From assembly GCA_002705055.1 (NCBI GenBank), contig PAHY01000018.1:1-64000 (forward strand): 64,000 bases of DNA, read 5' to 3'. The notes beneath the pieces are model-generated. The model was not told where the DNA came from. It worked only from the letters and a program-made list of their open reading frames with translations, and searched no databases. Position numbers and translations under genes: made by a program. Positions 33,993-42,421 of this stretch are shown one piece after another (position 1 is the first letter of the stretch; each line of letters opens with the position of its first letter). This stretch comes from Planctomycetota bacterium. GTDB lineage: Bacteria; Planctomycetota; UBA1135.

Positions 33993-35339
33993 ATGAGCCG
34001 ACAACTCTTCGGAACCGACGGAATTCGTGGACGGGCAGGTCAGGAGCCTCTGACTTCCTCGACCCTGGAGGCCTTCGGCTTCGCGCTTGCTGGCCAGCTG
34101 GGTGGCAGCGGCGCTTCCGTCGTCATCGGCCACGACGGCCGGGAAAGCGGCGAGACTCTGGTCGCCGCGCTCGCCGAAGGCCTGTCGCGCGGTGGAGTCG
34201 GCGTGGATGTGGTGGGCCTCGCCCCCACCCCGGCGGTGGCCTATCTGACCTCGGCGGGCGAATACGCCGCCGGCATCATGGTCTCGGCCTCGCACAATCC
34301 GGCCGCGGATAACGGGGTCAAGCTGTTCGGAACCGACGGCGCCAAGCTCTCGGACGAACGCGAGGCGGAAATCGAGGCGGTGTTCTTCGCCGAGGAACAA
34401 CCGGCCCCCGCCGAAGAGCCGGGCTCGATCAAGCGGACCAAGAACCTGCTCGGTGATTACATCGGCTGGCTGCGCTCCGAGGCCTTCCCCGAGCTCGACC
34501 TCGGCGGACGCCGCATTCTGATCGACTGCGCGAACGGCGCGGTCTCGCAGATCGCTGGCCGCGTGGTCCATGCCTTTGGCGGCGAGATCGTGGCCGTACA
34601 CGACAAGCCCGATGGCCGCAACATCAATGACGGCTGCGGCGCGATGCACCCCGAGGTCGCGGCTGCGGCTCTGCTCGAGCACGACTGCTGGATCGGCCTT
34701 TCCGTCGACGGCGACGGCGACCGGGCCATGCTGATCGACAGCAAAGGGCGCATTCTCGATGGCGATGCCATCCTCGCCGGCCTCGGCGAACTGCTTGGCG
34801 CGCGCGACGCGCTACCGGGCAAGACGGTAGTCGCAACGGTGATGAGCAACCTCGCGCTCGAGCAGTGGATCGAAAGTCGTGATCTCCGCCTGCTGCGGAC
34901 GGCCGTGGGCGACCGCTATGTGGCCGAGGCCATGCGCGAGCACGGCTTCGCGCTGGGCGGTGAAAAGTCCGGGCACATGCTGTTCGGAGCCGAGCACGGC
35001 TTCCGCGGCGATGGCCTGTACACCTTGCTCAAAGTCTGCCAGGAATTGCGCAGCGCTTCGCGCGGCCCGGAAGAGTTCGCGGCGGGCTACGCCGACCTCC
35101 CGCAAAAGCTGCTCAACCTCGATGCCGTGCGCCGCGCGCCGCTCGAAGAGCTGCCGGCGCTGGCCGCAGCCTGCGAGGCAGTGGAGTCCGAGCTGGCCGG
35201 GGATGGCCGCACCGTCGTGCGCTTCTCGGGCACCGAACTCAAGCTGCGCCTGATGGTCGAGGCGCGCACGGAAGTTCAGGTCGAAGACGCGATCGCCAAG
35301 CTGCGCGCTGCCGCCGAGCAGGACGAGATTCTGGCCTGA
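33993..35339 (+). CDS. glmM: Phosphoglucosamine mutase
   Basis: 448 residues. LFGTDGIRG N-terminus, phosphoserine loop VSASHNPAADNG with Ser100, metal loop SVDGDGDRAM, sugar loop GGEKSGHMLF and phosphate loop RFSGTELKLRLM. It converts glucosamine-6-phosphate to glucosamine-1-phosphate for peptidoglycan and LPS precursors, and its position after cdaA/ybbR is the conserved one. The stop overlaps the tsaB start by one base. Confidence 0.96.
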   Translation: MSRQLFGTDGIRGRAGQEPLTSSTLEAFGFALAGQLGGSGASVVIGHDGRESGETLVAALAEGLSRGGVGVDVVGLAPTPAVAYLTSAGEYAAGIMVSASHNPAADNGVKLFGTDGAKLSDEREAEIEAVFFAEEQPAPAEEPGSIKRTKNLLGDYIGWLRSEAFPELDLGGRRILIDCANGAVSQIAGRVVHAFGGEIVAVHDKPDGRNINDGCGAMHPEVAAAALLEHDCWIGLSVDGDGDRAMLIDSKGRILDGDAILAGLGELLGARDALPGKTVVATVMSNLALEQWIESRDLRLLRTAVGDRYVAEAMREHGFALGGEKSGHMLFGAEHGFRGDGLYTLLKVCQELRSASRGPEEFAAGYADLPQKLLNLDAVRRAPLEELPALAAACEAVESELAGDGRTVVRFSGTELKLRLMVEARTEVQVEDAIAKLRAAAEQDEILA

Positions 35340-35989
35340 TGGCGGCGCTCCTCGGGCTTGAACTCTCACCGGACCCGTGCTCGCTGGCCCTACTCCGCGA
35401 GGACGGTCAGCTCGCCACGCGGCAGTTCGGCGGCGAGCGCGGGCGCGCGCTGCTTCATGAGATTGACGGCCTGATGCGCGAAGCTGGGACCGAACGCGCG
35501 GAACTCCGCGGCATCGTCGTAGGGATTGGGCCGGGCTCGTACACCGGATTGCGCATCGCCTGCACGGCGGCGCGCAGTTTGGCCTATGCGCTCGAAATCC
35601 CCGTCGGTGGCATCAGCAGTTTTGATGCTGCGATCGCCGAAGCAGGCGAGGGGATCACTCACGTCGTGCTCGATGCCTATCGCGGCGAGGTGTATCACGG
35701 CACCGGCGCATGCGCCCAAGGCGAGGTGCGCATCACGCAGGAGCCGCGCGTCTGCCAGCTGGATGAACTGGAGCTGCAAGACACGCAAGCGCGCGTGGTC
35801 TGCGATCCGCGCTTGCGCGAGGCACTGACGCACCTGAAGCCGCAGGACTATGCGCCGCGTGCCGCCCGCTTGCTTGAACTCGCGGTCGCACGCGGGGTGA
35901 CGGTGCACGGCGATGGCTTTGAAGCACTGACTGAAGCTGAACCGATGTACCTGCGCGCGGCGGCGTTTCGCCCCGGGCAGCAGGGCTAA
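35339..35989 (+). CDS. tsaB: tRNA threonylcarbamoyladenosine protein TsaB
   Basis: 216 residues of the ASKHA fold. The N-terminus LGLELSPDPCSLALL and the block GIVVGIGPGSYTGLRIACTAAR with AYALEIPVGGISS are the TsaB/YeaZ signature. It partners TsaD and TsaE in making t6A37 on tRNAs. The N-terminal Asp-Thr usually seen (DTS) is replaced by ELS-P. Last gene of the long envelope operon, followed by hairpins. Confidence 0.92.
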   Translation: MAALLGLELSPDPCSLALLREDGQLATRQFGGERGRALLHEIDGLMREAGTERAELRGIVVGIGPGSYTGLRIACTAARSLAYALEIPVGGISSFDAAIAEAGEGITHVVLDAYRGEVYHGTGACAQGEVRITQEPRVCQLDELELQDTQARVVCDPRLREALTHLKPQDYAPRAARLLELAVARGVTVHGDGFEALTEAEPMYLRAAAFRPGQQG

Positions 35990-35996
35990 AACGCAA

Positions 35997-36044
35997 GCAG
36001 CACGCCCCGAAGGACGTGCTGCAAGTGCGGGCTGCAAGCCCGCA
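35997..36044. terminator. Tandem hairpins between convergent tsaB and histone genes
   Basis: First hairpin: arms 35997-36004 and 36015-36022 (GCAGCACG/CGTGCTGC). Second: arms 36026-36033 and 36037-36044 (TGCGGGCT/AGCCCGCA). Both stems are perfect 8-mers. They lie between two converging genes and probably end both transcripts, though neither has a clear T-tract. Confidence 0.5.
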
Positions 36045-36058
36045 GGCCTGGAACAGGC

Positions 36059-36361
36059 TTAGAGATCCTGCGAACGCAGGGTCTTGCGCTTGTTGCCAGC
36101 GGCGCGGCGCTCGGCCGTGGCGATGGCTTCGCGGACGTACTCGTCCAGGGCCTCGTAGAACTCGGCCGAGACGTTGCAGTTCTGGACCGCAGCCTTGGTG
36201 CGGCTCTTCGAGATGATCATGCCAGCGACGGCAGCCTTCTTCTTGCCGCGAGCGGCAGGCTTACGAGCGGGACGCTTCGCGGCCTTCTTCTTGGCGACCT
36301 TCTTGCGAGCGGCAGGACGCTTTGCGGCCTTTTTCTTGGTAGCTTTCTTGCGAGCAGCCAT
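36059..36361 (-). CDS. Bacterial histone-fold protein with lysine/alanine-rich tail
   Basis: 100 residues. Residues 1-46 are an H1-like tail made almost only of Lys, Arg, Ala and Pro, with the near-repeat KKKAAKRPAARK / KKKAAKRPARKP. Residues ~48-100 look like a histone fold: short helix ISKSRTKAAVQ, loop CNVS, long helix SAEFYEALDEYVREAIATAE, then KRKTLRSQDL, the loop-2 motif with the Arg-Asp pair (R-K-T-x4-D-L) seen in archaeal histones and in Bdellovibrio-type bacterial histones, ending before a full third helix. It should bind DNA and compact the nucleoid. ATG 36361 follows AAAGGA; upstream ATG codons at 36397 lack this site. Strong promoter-like boxes at 36481-36452. Confidence 0.85.
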   Translation of the reverse strand: MAARKKATKKKAAKRPAARKKVAKKKAAKRPARKPAARGKKKAAVAGMIISKSRTKAAVQNCNVSAEFYEALDEYVREAIATAERRAAGNKRKTLRSQDL

Positions 36362-36378
36362 GTTTCCTTTCAGGTTGT

Positions 36379-36442
36379 TTGCCGGCCGTACCGGCAAGGG
36401 GAATGAGAGTGAACGTGTTTGCAGAGGGTCGAATCACCCTCT
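36379..36442 (-). other. Two hairpins in the histone mRNA leader
   Basis: Arms 36379-36385/36391-36397 (TTGCCGG/CCGGCAA) and 36423-36429/36436-36442 (AGAGGGT/ACCCTCT) are perfect 7-bp stems in the ~85-base leader predicted from the promoter boxes. The proximal hairpin ends about 18 bases before the start codon. They could stabilise the mRNA or control translation. Confidence 0.45.
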
Positions 36443-36451
36443 ACGCGCCCG

Positions 36452-36481
36452 ATTTTGACCGTTTTGCAGCGCTTGCGTCAA
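36452..36481 (-). promoter_or_regulatory. Sigma-70-like promoter of the histone gene
   Basis: Reading the minus strand, TTGACG (36481-36476) and CAAAAT (36457-36452) are separated by 18 bases. This is the best -35/-10 pair seen in the window and sits in a locally AT-rich gap, fitting a highly expressed nucleoid protein. Confidence 0.55.
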
Positions 36482-36587
36482 CGCGTAAACCTCAAAATTC
36501 GGCAGAGATTTTGGGATTGGACGGCAAATCGAAACGTGCCAACATGGTGATGACTGGCGCACGCGAACCACTTTTGCGCTCAGCACG

Positions 36588-37697
36588 ATGATCAGCATCC
36601 TGATTTCTCACACCCTGCTCAGCCTCGCTGCCCTGCAGGATCCGGCCGCTCAAGCCCCGACCGCCGATCCGCAGCTGACACGCGCCTGGGAACGCTGGGA
36701 GCAATTTGAAGCCGAGGATCATCGCTTGATGGCTGCCTCGATCGAGCAGTATGTCTTGGGCTCGGAACACCCGAAACTGCGTGCTCTGGCCGCGCTTCTC
36801 GATCCCGCCCGCGCCGCGAAAGTCCTCGAAAACAGCGAATTGCCGCGATTCGAGGCCAAAGAGTACGCCCCCGCGCTCAAGCTCAAGACCAAGGTGCTCC
36901 AGCCCAGCAGCAGCACCTGGAAGCGGCTCGCGAAGCGCTACGGGATCGATGCCGACGCACTTCCATCCGCGCATTGGCGCTGGTCATCCGGCCGTCAGGC
37001 CTTGCTCGCGCCGGACGGAGAGCGCGCGACACCACGCGCTCGGATCGAGAGCCTGCTTCAGGGTCGCCTCCCCGAGCCCGAATCCTGGCTGGCTCGCATC
37101 GAGGCTGCCCTCGATTTTGACCCTCTGCTGCAGCAGAGCGCCGCCTACTTCGAGCACACCTACCGCGACCGGGACGGCCGGGTTTACGAGGGCATCTCGC
37201 TCGCGATGATGTGGTCCTCGCAGCGCGAATTCGGAATCTCCGACGTCGAGGCCGTCGCCTTCATGCGCACGATTCTCGACGATGACTCGATTCGCTCGCC
37301 GATCCCGTCGAGGCTGCACAACGGGATCTACGCGCTGATCCGCGACGAGTACGCCTCGGTGCGCGAAGCCGAACAGCTGCGCAAGGCGCTGGCCGCCGCC
37401 TTCTTTCACGACCATGACCGGATCCCGATCGTGCTGCGCGGCGTCGCCCCCCGCCTTGACCTGGCCTGGGCGCTGGTCGGCGACGATCCGGCGCGGATGC
37501 GCGCCTGGCTGCAGGAGCACCCGACCCGCAAGGCCTTTCTGGGCTCCATCGAGCAGCGCATCGCCGCCCGACTCGAGGCCGATGGCATCTCCGAACAGGA
37601 ACTCGCAACGCGCCCCGGCGCGATCAGCGCGATCCTTGCCCTGCGCGCGCGCGAAGGCATGGCACGCGAGGGTTTGATGGGCTTCCGGGGAAGATAA
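36588..37697 (+). CDS. Secreted or anchored protein of unknown function
   Basis: 369 residues with an N-terminal hydrophobic segment (MISILISHTLLSLAALQ) and then a mostly helical soluble part. Recognisable blocks include KRLAKRYGIDADALPSAHWR and YRDRDGRVYEGISLAMMW, but no family was identified. Because the signal lacks basic residues, export is only probable. It precedes alr by 10 bases; a TAAACT box near the end of this gene may serve alr separately. Confidence 0.7.
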   Translation: MISILISHTLLSLAALQDPAAQAPTADPQLTRAWERWEQFEAEDHRLMAASIEQYVLGSEHPKLRALAALLDPARAAKVLENSELPRFEAKEYAPALKLKTKVLQPSSSTWKRLAKRYGIDADALPSAHWRWSSGRQALLAPDGERATPRARIESLLQGRLPEPESWLARIEAALDFDPLLQQSAAYFEHTYRDRDGRVYEGISLAMMWSSQREFGISDVEAVAFMRTILDDDSIRSPIPSRLHNGIYALIRDEYASVREAEQLRKALAAAFFHDHDRIPIVLRGVAPRLDLAWALVGDDPARMRAWLQEHPTRKAFLGSIEQRIAARLEADGISEQELATRPGAISAILALRAREGMAREGLMGFRGR

Positions 37698-37707
37698 ACT
37701 CGGTGCC

Positions 37708-38880
37708 ATGCGTCGGCGGCACCGGGCCTGGGCACGGATCGATCTCGCTGCATTTCGCGCCAACCTAGCCACGGCGCAGAAGGCAGCGGGTCGTGCACGC
37801 GTTTGGCCGGTGCTCAAGGCCAATGCCTACGGCCATGGCGCGCGACGGCTCGCGCTGGCTTGCGCCGACGAAGGAGTCGCGCGCATCGGCGTCGGCGACA
37901 GCGGCGAAGCACTGGAGCTGCGCGAGGCTGGAGTCCGCGTCCCGCTGCTGGTGCTCGGCACCGTGATCGACGCCGAGCTGCCGGCGCTGCTGCGCCACGA
38001 CATCGAGGTCGGCGTCCACTCCGAGGGCCGCGCCCGCGCGCTGGGTGCCTTCGCGCGGACGCAGTCCAGTCGCCTCGGCGTGCATCTCAAGATTGACACC
38101 GGCATGACCCGGCTGGGCGTGCTCCCCGAGGCCGCGCTGCGCGTCGCGCAGGCCATTGCCGACGAGCCCGGCCTCGAGCTGCGCGGGGTGATGACCCATT
38201 TCGCTGCGCGCGACGGCATCCATGATCCGCGCACGCACGAGCAGCAGCGCTGCTTCCAGGGCTGCATCCGGCAGCTCCGCGACGCGGGGATCTCGATTCC
38301 GGCGGTGCACGGGGCCAACTCGGCCGCGCTGTTCAGCGGCCTGCAGCCGCTCGGCGACGCGGTGCGCCCCGGCATCGCACTGCTGGGCATCCTGCCCGCG
38401 CAACTCGCGCCCGAGATTCCGCTGCAGCCCGTCCTCTCGCTGCACGCCCAGATCGTGTTCCTCAAGGACATCCCCGCAGATCAGCCCGTGGGCTATGGCG
38501 GGGATTGGATCTCGCACCGGCCCACGCGCCTCGCCACGCTGCCGATCGGCTACGCCGATGGGGTGCCGTATCGGCTGGGCAGCTCGGGCCGCGGCACGGT
38601 GCTGGTCCGCGGCCAGCGCTGCCCGGTCGTCGGCGCGATTTCGATGGACTACTGCACGATTGACGTCGGTCACGTCCGCGGCGTCGAAGTGGGCGATACC
38701 GTGACGCTGATCGGCCGGGACGGCGCCGCGATGCTGAATGCCCAGGAAGTGGCCGACGCGGCCGGCACCATTCCGTACGAGATCACGTGCTCCATCGGCG
38801 CGCGCGTGCAACGCGTCTACCACGACGCCGCACCGCACCCGGCAGAAGAGCGGCAGTCTGCCCCTCTTCCTGCTCCCTAG
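37708..38880 (+). CDS. alr: Alanine racemase
   Basis: 390 residues. PLP-binding Lys37 in VLKANAYGHGA, LGVHLKIDTGMTRLG, HGANSAALF, and the second catalytic base region QPVGYGGDWISHRP (Tyr), followed by PIGYADGVPYRL and GAISMDYCTIDVG in the C-terminal beta domain. It makes D-alanine for peptidoglycan. TAAACT at 37695-37700 ends 7 bases before the ATG and no Shine-Dalgarno is present. Confidence 0.95.
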   Translation: MRRRHRAWARIDLAAFRANLATAQKAAGRARVWPVLKANAYGHGARRLALACADEGVARIGVGDSGEALELREAGVRVPLLVLGTVIDAELPALLRHDIEVGVHSEGRARALGAFARTQSSRLGVHLKIDTGMTRLGVLPEAALRVAQAIADEPGLELRGVMTHFAARDGIHDPRTHEQQRCFQGCIRQLRDAGISIPAVHGANSAALFSGLQPLGDAVRPGIALLGILPAQLAPEIPLQPVLSLHAQIVFLKDIPADQPVGYGGDWISHRPTRLATLPIGYADGVPYRLGSSGRGTVLVRGQRCPVVGAISMDYCTIDVGHVRGVEVGDTVTLIGRDGAAMLNAQEVADAAGTIPYEITCSIGARVQRVYHDAAPHPAEERQSAPLPAP

Positions 38881-38898
38881 GTCTCCCTCTTCAAGCGC

Positions 38899-41800
38899 TT
38901 GCTCAAGCGATCGCGACTGATTCTGCTCCTCTGCCTGGCGGTGTTTACCTCCGGCTGGGTGCGGATTCCCGTGCCGCGAGCCCTGCTCAGCAAGGAGCTG
39001 TCGCTCGAGGGCGGTGTCGAGCTGCAGATCGAAGCCCAGACGGCTCGCTTCAGCTGGGCGCGCGGCCAGGTCGAGGCCACCGAGCTGCAGCTCATGCTCG
39101 ACGGGGAGACCGTCGTGGTCGCGCCCACGGCCCGGCTGCACGTCGGCCTGCTTCCCTTCGCCAGCAGCTTCCTGAAGCCCCGCCTGCTCGAGCTGCAGGG
39201 GCCGCAGATCGAGCTGGATGAGGAGTTGCTGCGACGCCTGCCGGACACGGATGAGTCGCAGCCCAGCGAGCTTCCCGAGCTGGCCTTCGCCGTCGAGGGC
39301 GGGCGGCTGATCTGGAACACCGCGCACGGTCAGACGCTCGCCTGGGAAGTCCAGGCTCTGCGCGGCCGCCTGTCCCGCGCCCGCAGCGACGTGGCGCTGG
39401 CCGGGCGCATGCTGGAGCCGGTGCAGTCTGCGGTGCGGGCGAAGGCCTCGGCCGAGGACGGGCTCGAACACTGGTGGTTCCAGCTCGAGGGCGAGAACGC
39501 CCGCGCCGAGGATGCCTGGCGTCCGCAGGACATCGAAGAGCTGCGCGGCATCGAGGTGCTGCCGGGCAACTACTCCTTCCGCGTCGCCGCCCAGCAGTCT
39601 CCGGGGCAGGCGATGAAGAGCGAGATTCAGGTCAGCCTGCAGGATGCCTCGGCGACCATGACCGAGCCGCCGCTGAACCTGTCCGAGATTCAGCTGCACG
39701 CCAGCGGCGGCCTGCGCGAGGGCGTGCGCACCGAGATTCGAGCGCTGGTCGACGAGGACTTCCGCGTGCTGGCCCAGGGGCGGATGCAGTGGCCGGATGA
39801 AGGCGGCGCCTGGCTGTCGCTGCGCGGGGATTCGACCGCGGTGACGGTCGACCAGGACCGCCTCGATTGGGTGCGCCTGCTGCATCCGATCACCGCTGAG
39901 ATCCTGGAGGCGCTCGAGGTGCGCGGCGGCCCGGAGGCGCGTTTTGCCCTCGACTGGCGCGAAGGCGAAGCGATCGGCTGGGCGGTGCACGCCGACACCA
40001 CCGGGATGCGGATGCGCTACCGCGGCATCGTGACCAGCACGGGCGAGAAGCCCGCCTTCCCCTACCCGGTCCGCGCGACGACCGGAGACTTCGTCGCCGC
40101 AGGCAGCTGGCTGCTGATGGACGTCGAAGGCGCCGCCGGGGTGGGCACGGTCCAGGGGCGCGGCGTCGTTGAGGTCCGCTCGGAAGATTCGAGCGTCTAC
40201 CTGGACATCGCCGGCCGCGGCATCGCGATTGATCGCGAGATTCGGGCGGCTGCTGCGGGCACGCCGCAGATCGCCGAGCTCTGGCGTCAGCTGGGGATCC
40301 CGCAGGGCGGCACCGGCGACGTCGACCTGCGCATTCGTGGGGATCAGGCGCGCAAGCACACCGGCATCACCATCGGCGGCACGGCGCAGGGCGTCCGGGT
40401 GCTGCCACGGGAAATGCCGGTGCCGCTGCTGGTCGACGAGGTCGAGTTCTTCTGGACCAACGGCTACTCCGCCTTCTCGGCCGAAGCCCAGGCACCGGGC
40501 GGTGAAGTCCACCTTCACGGCGAGATTCGCGACAGCGTCGGCTCGGAGTACCCGGGCGTGCGCGCCGTGCTGATCGCCCACGATCCCGCCCCCGACCTGC
40601 GCACCCGCCGCACGCTGGTCGAGCGTCTGGAGCTGCCGTCGTGGTTCTCGCAGTTCGCTCCGCGAGGCGCCAGTTCGCTGCGGCTCGACTACCACCAGGC
40701 CGGCACGGCGGAAGCGCCGCAGTACCTGATGCGCGTCGACGGCCGTGCCATGGAGATGGACTGGGGCACCGCCCTCGGCAGCGCATTCGTCCCCTTCCTC
40801 GGGGTGGAACGACTGCGCGGCAACTTCGAGCTGATCGGCAGCAAGGACAGCCACGTCTTCGTCTCGCCGCAGCTCGACGCCGAGTTTGGCGGTCGGCCGG
40901 TGCAGCTCAGTCTCGACGGCAACTCCGAGGACGAGGCCGGCATCACCGCAACCAGCGAAGGCCTGGAAGTACCCAGCGCGGCGGCAGGTGCGCTAGTCCA
41001 GCTGCTGCAGCTGGATCAAATGCTGGGCCCGCTGCAGGTCGACCTCACCAGCGATCTGCTGGTCGAATGGCGCAGCGAACGCGACGAACCCCTCGCCGCC
41101 AAGCTGAAGCTGAATCCGCTGCGGCTGCGCCTGCCGGACAGCGAGGCCCCCCTCGAGCTCTACGGCGAGATCCTCATCGCCGAAGGACGCCTGGAAGCGC
41201 CGCAGTTCCGGCTGGTTCAGGGCGACGGCTGGGTCGAGATCGACGACCTCGTCTTCTACTTCGGCGCCGACCGGCAGGAGCTGTCCGCGGTGATCGACTC
41301 GGCCCGCGGCATCCGGCTGGGACCTGAGATCTTCCAGCTGCTCGGCCCCGAGGCTAGCCAGGCGCTCAGCATGTTGGGCTTTGAAGGCGAAGTCGGTCCG
41401 CGCGCGGTCGAGCTGCACTATCTGAACGAGGAAGGGCAGCCGGAGCAGCTCCATCTCCGCTCGGGCGAGATCCTGCTCAGCGACTTCACCGCCGACGGCC
41501 CGCCCGATATCGAACGCGGCGCGGCGCGCATTCGGATTGAAGACTTCGTCTGGTACTCAGATCGCGGCGTCGAAGCCGAACTGAGCCTGACCGAAGGCGA
41601 AGCGGTCGTCGCAGGGGTGCCCGTCCGGCATGCCCAGGGTTGGATCCAGGTAACGCCGGATCAGATCATTCTTGAGAATCTGCGCGCCGACGCGCTCGGC
41701 GGCTGGGTGCGGGTCCGTGAGCAGACCAGCGAGACGCAGCAGCCCGGCCGACTCGCGGTGGGCCTGACCAGCGAGGTGCCGGTGTCCTGCCAGATCGAGT

Positions 41801-42408
41801 TCGGCGGTTTGCAGCTGGCACAGCTGCAGAGCCAGCTAGATCTCGATTCGGGCGCGCGCGGAGTGCTGCGCGGCTGGCTCGAGCTGGACTCCGAGACCAT
41901 CGAGGTCCTCGACTACCTAGGCCGCGGCAGGCTGGACATTGAAGAAGGCCGGCTCACCACGGTGCCCATCCTGGAGCAGATCTGGGGTCTGCTCGGAATT
42001 GACCCGCCGGTTTTCCGCGAAGGAACGGTGAAGTTTCGCCTCGATGGCGACGCGCGCGTGCGCATCGAAGAGTTCGTGCTGCGCCACGATCTGTTGAACG
42101 TCGAAGGCAAGGGCTGGATCCACCTCGATGGCTTCGTCCAGCTCAAACTCAGCCTGCGGCGCGTCATGCTGTTCCTGGGCCTGCCAGTCACAGATCTGCC
42201 GCTGATCTCGCAGTTCTTTGACCTGTTCATCGAGCAGGAGGTCTTCGGGCCGATCGATCGACTCCAGCTCGCGCCGCGCTCGGTACGCAAGATCCTGGGC
42301 CGCGATCTGCCGCAGGTCCCGAAGCCGCTGTGGATTCCCACACCGACGCGCCGCCCGGCGGGCAAGTCTCCGATCTTCCCGTTGCACGAAACCGGGGACG
42401 GCCGCTAG
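38899..42408 (+). CDS. Very large AsmA-like / DUF3971-type envelope protein
   Basis: 1169 residues from a TTG at 38899. One N-terminal membrane helix (residues ~5-20) then a long beta-rich chain in the periplasm. The C-terminal ~200 residues carry the AsmA-like end: LRGWLELDSETIEVLDYLGR, RLDIEEGRLTTVPILEQIWG and LNVEGKGWIHLDGFVQLKL. Proteins of this architecture (YhdP, TamB, AsmA) form hydrophobic grooves that move phospholipids between membranes. The TTG start is inferred because no ATG/GTG lies between the alr stop and the membrane helix. A long antisense frame over this gene is a shadow. Confidence 0.82.
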   Translation: MLKRSRLILLLCLAVFTSGWVRIPVPRALLSKELSLEGGVELQIEAQTARFSWARGQVEATELQLMLDGETVVVAPTARLHVGLLPFASSFLKPRLLELQGPQIELDEELLRRLPDTDESQPSELPELAFAVEGGRLIWNTAHGQTLAWEVQALRGRLSRARSDVALAGRMLEPVQSAVRAKASAEDGLEHWWFQLEGENARAEDAWRPQDIEELRGIEVLPGNYSFRVAAQQSPGQAMKSEIQVSLQDASATMTEPPLNLSEIQLHASGGLREGVRTEIRALVDEDFRVLAQGRMQWPDEGGAWLSLRGDSTAVTVDQDRLDWVRLLHPITAEILEALEVRGGPEARFALDWREGEAIGWAVHADTTGMRMRYRGIVTSTGEKPAFPYPVRATTGDFVAAGSWLLMDVEGAAGVGTVQGRGVVEVRSEDSSVYLDIAGRGIAIDREIRAAAAGTPQIAELWRQLGIPQGGTGDVDLRIRGDQARKHTGITIGGTAQGVRVLPREMPVPLLVDEVEFFWTNGYSAFSAEAQAPGGEVHLHGEIRDSVGSEYPGVRAVLIAHDPAPDLRTRRTLVERLELPSWFSQFAPRGASSLRLDYHQAGTAEAPQYLMRVDGRAMEMDWGTALGSAFVPFLGVERLRGNFELIGSKDSHVFVSPQLDAEFGGRPVQLSLDGNSEDEAGITATSEGLEVPSAAAGALVQLLQLDQMLGPLQVDLTSDLLVEWRSERDEPLAAKLKLNPLRLRLPDSEAPLELYGEILIAEGRLEAPQFRLVQGDGWVEIDDLVFYFGADRQELSAVIDSARGIRLGPEIFQLLGPEASQALSMLGFEGEVGPRAVELHYLNEEGQPEQLHLRSGEILLSDFTADGPPDIERGAARIRIEDFVWYSDRGVEAELSLTEGEAVVAGVPVRHAQGWIQVTPDQIILENLRADALGGWVRVREQTSETQQPGRLAVGLTSEVPVSCQIEFGGLQLAQLQSQLDLDSGARGVLRGWLELDSETIEVLDYLGRGRLDIEEGRLTTVPILEQIWGLLGIDPPVFREGTVKFRLDGDARVRIEEFVLRHDLLNVEGKGWIHLDGFVQLKLSLRRVMLFLGLPVTDLPLISQFFDLFIEQEVFGPIDRLQLAPRSVRKILGRDLPQVPKPLWIPTPTRRPAGKSPIFPLHETGDGR

Positions 42409-42421
42409 CCTTTGCGGCGAG

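Noticed and set aside
36421-36444. tRNA-like GGGTCGAATCACCC in the histone leader
   Set aside because: Only a single hairpin is present; no tRNA cloverleaf fits the flanking sequence.
36403-36591. 62-codon plus-strand frame ending in an ATGA overlap with the 36588 gene
   Set aside because: Third codon positions are far less GC-rich than in real genes here, and the frame covers the histone promoter and leader hairpins on the other strand. The GGGGA directly abuts the ATG, so it is no normal ribosome-binding site.
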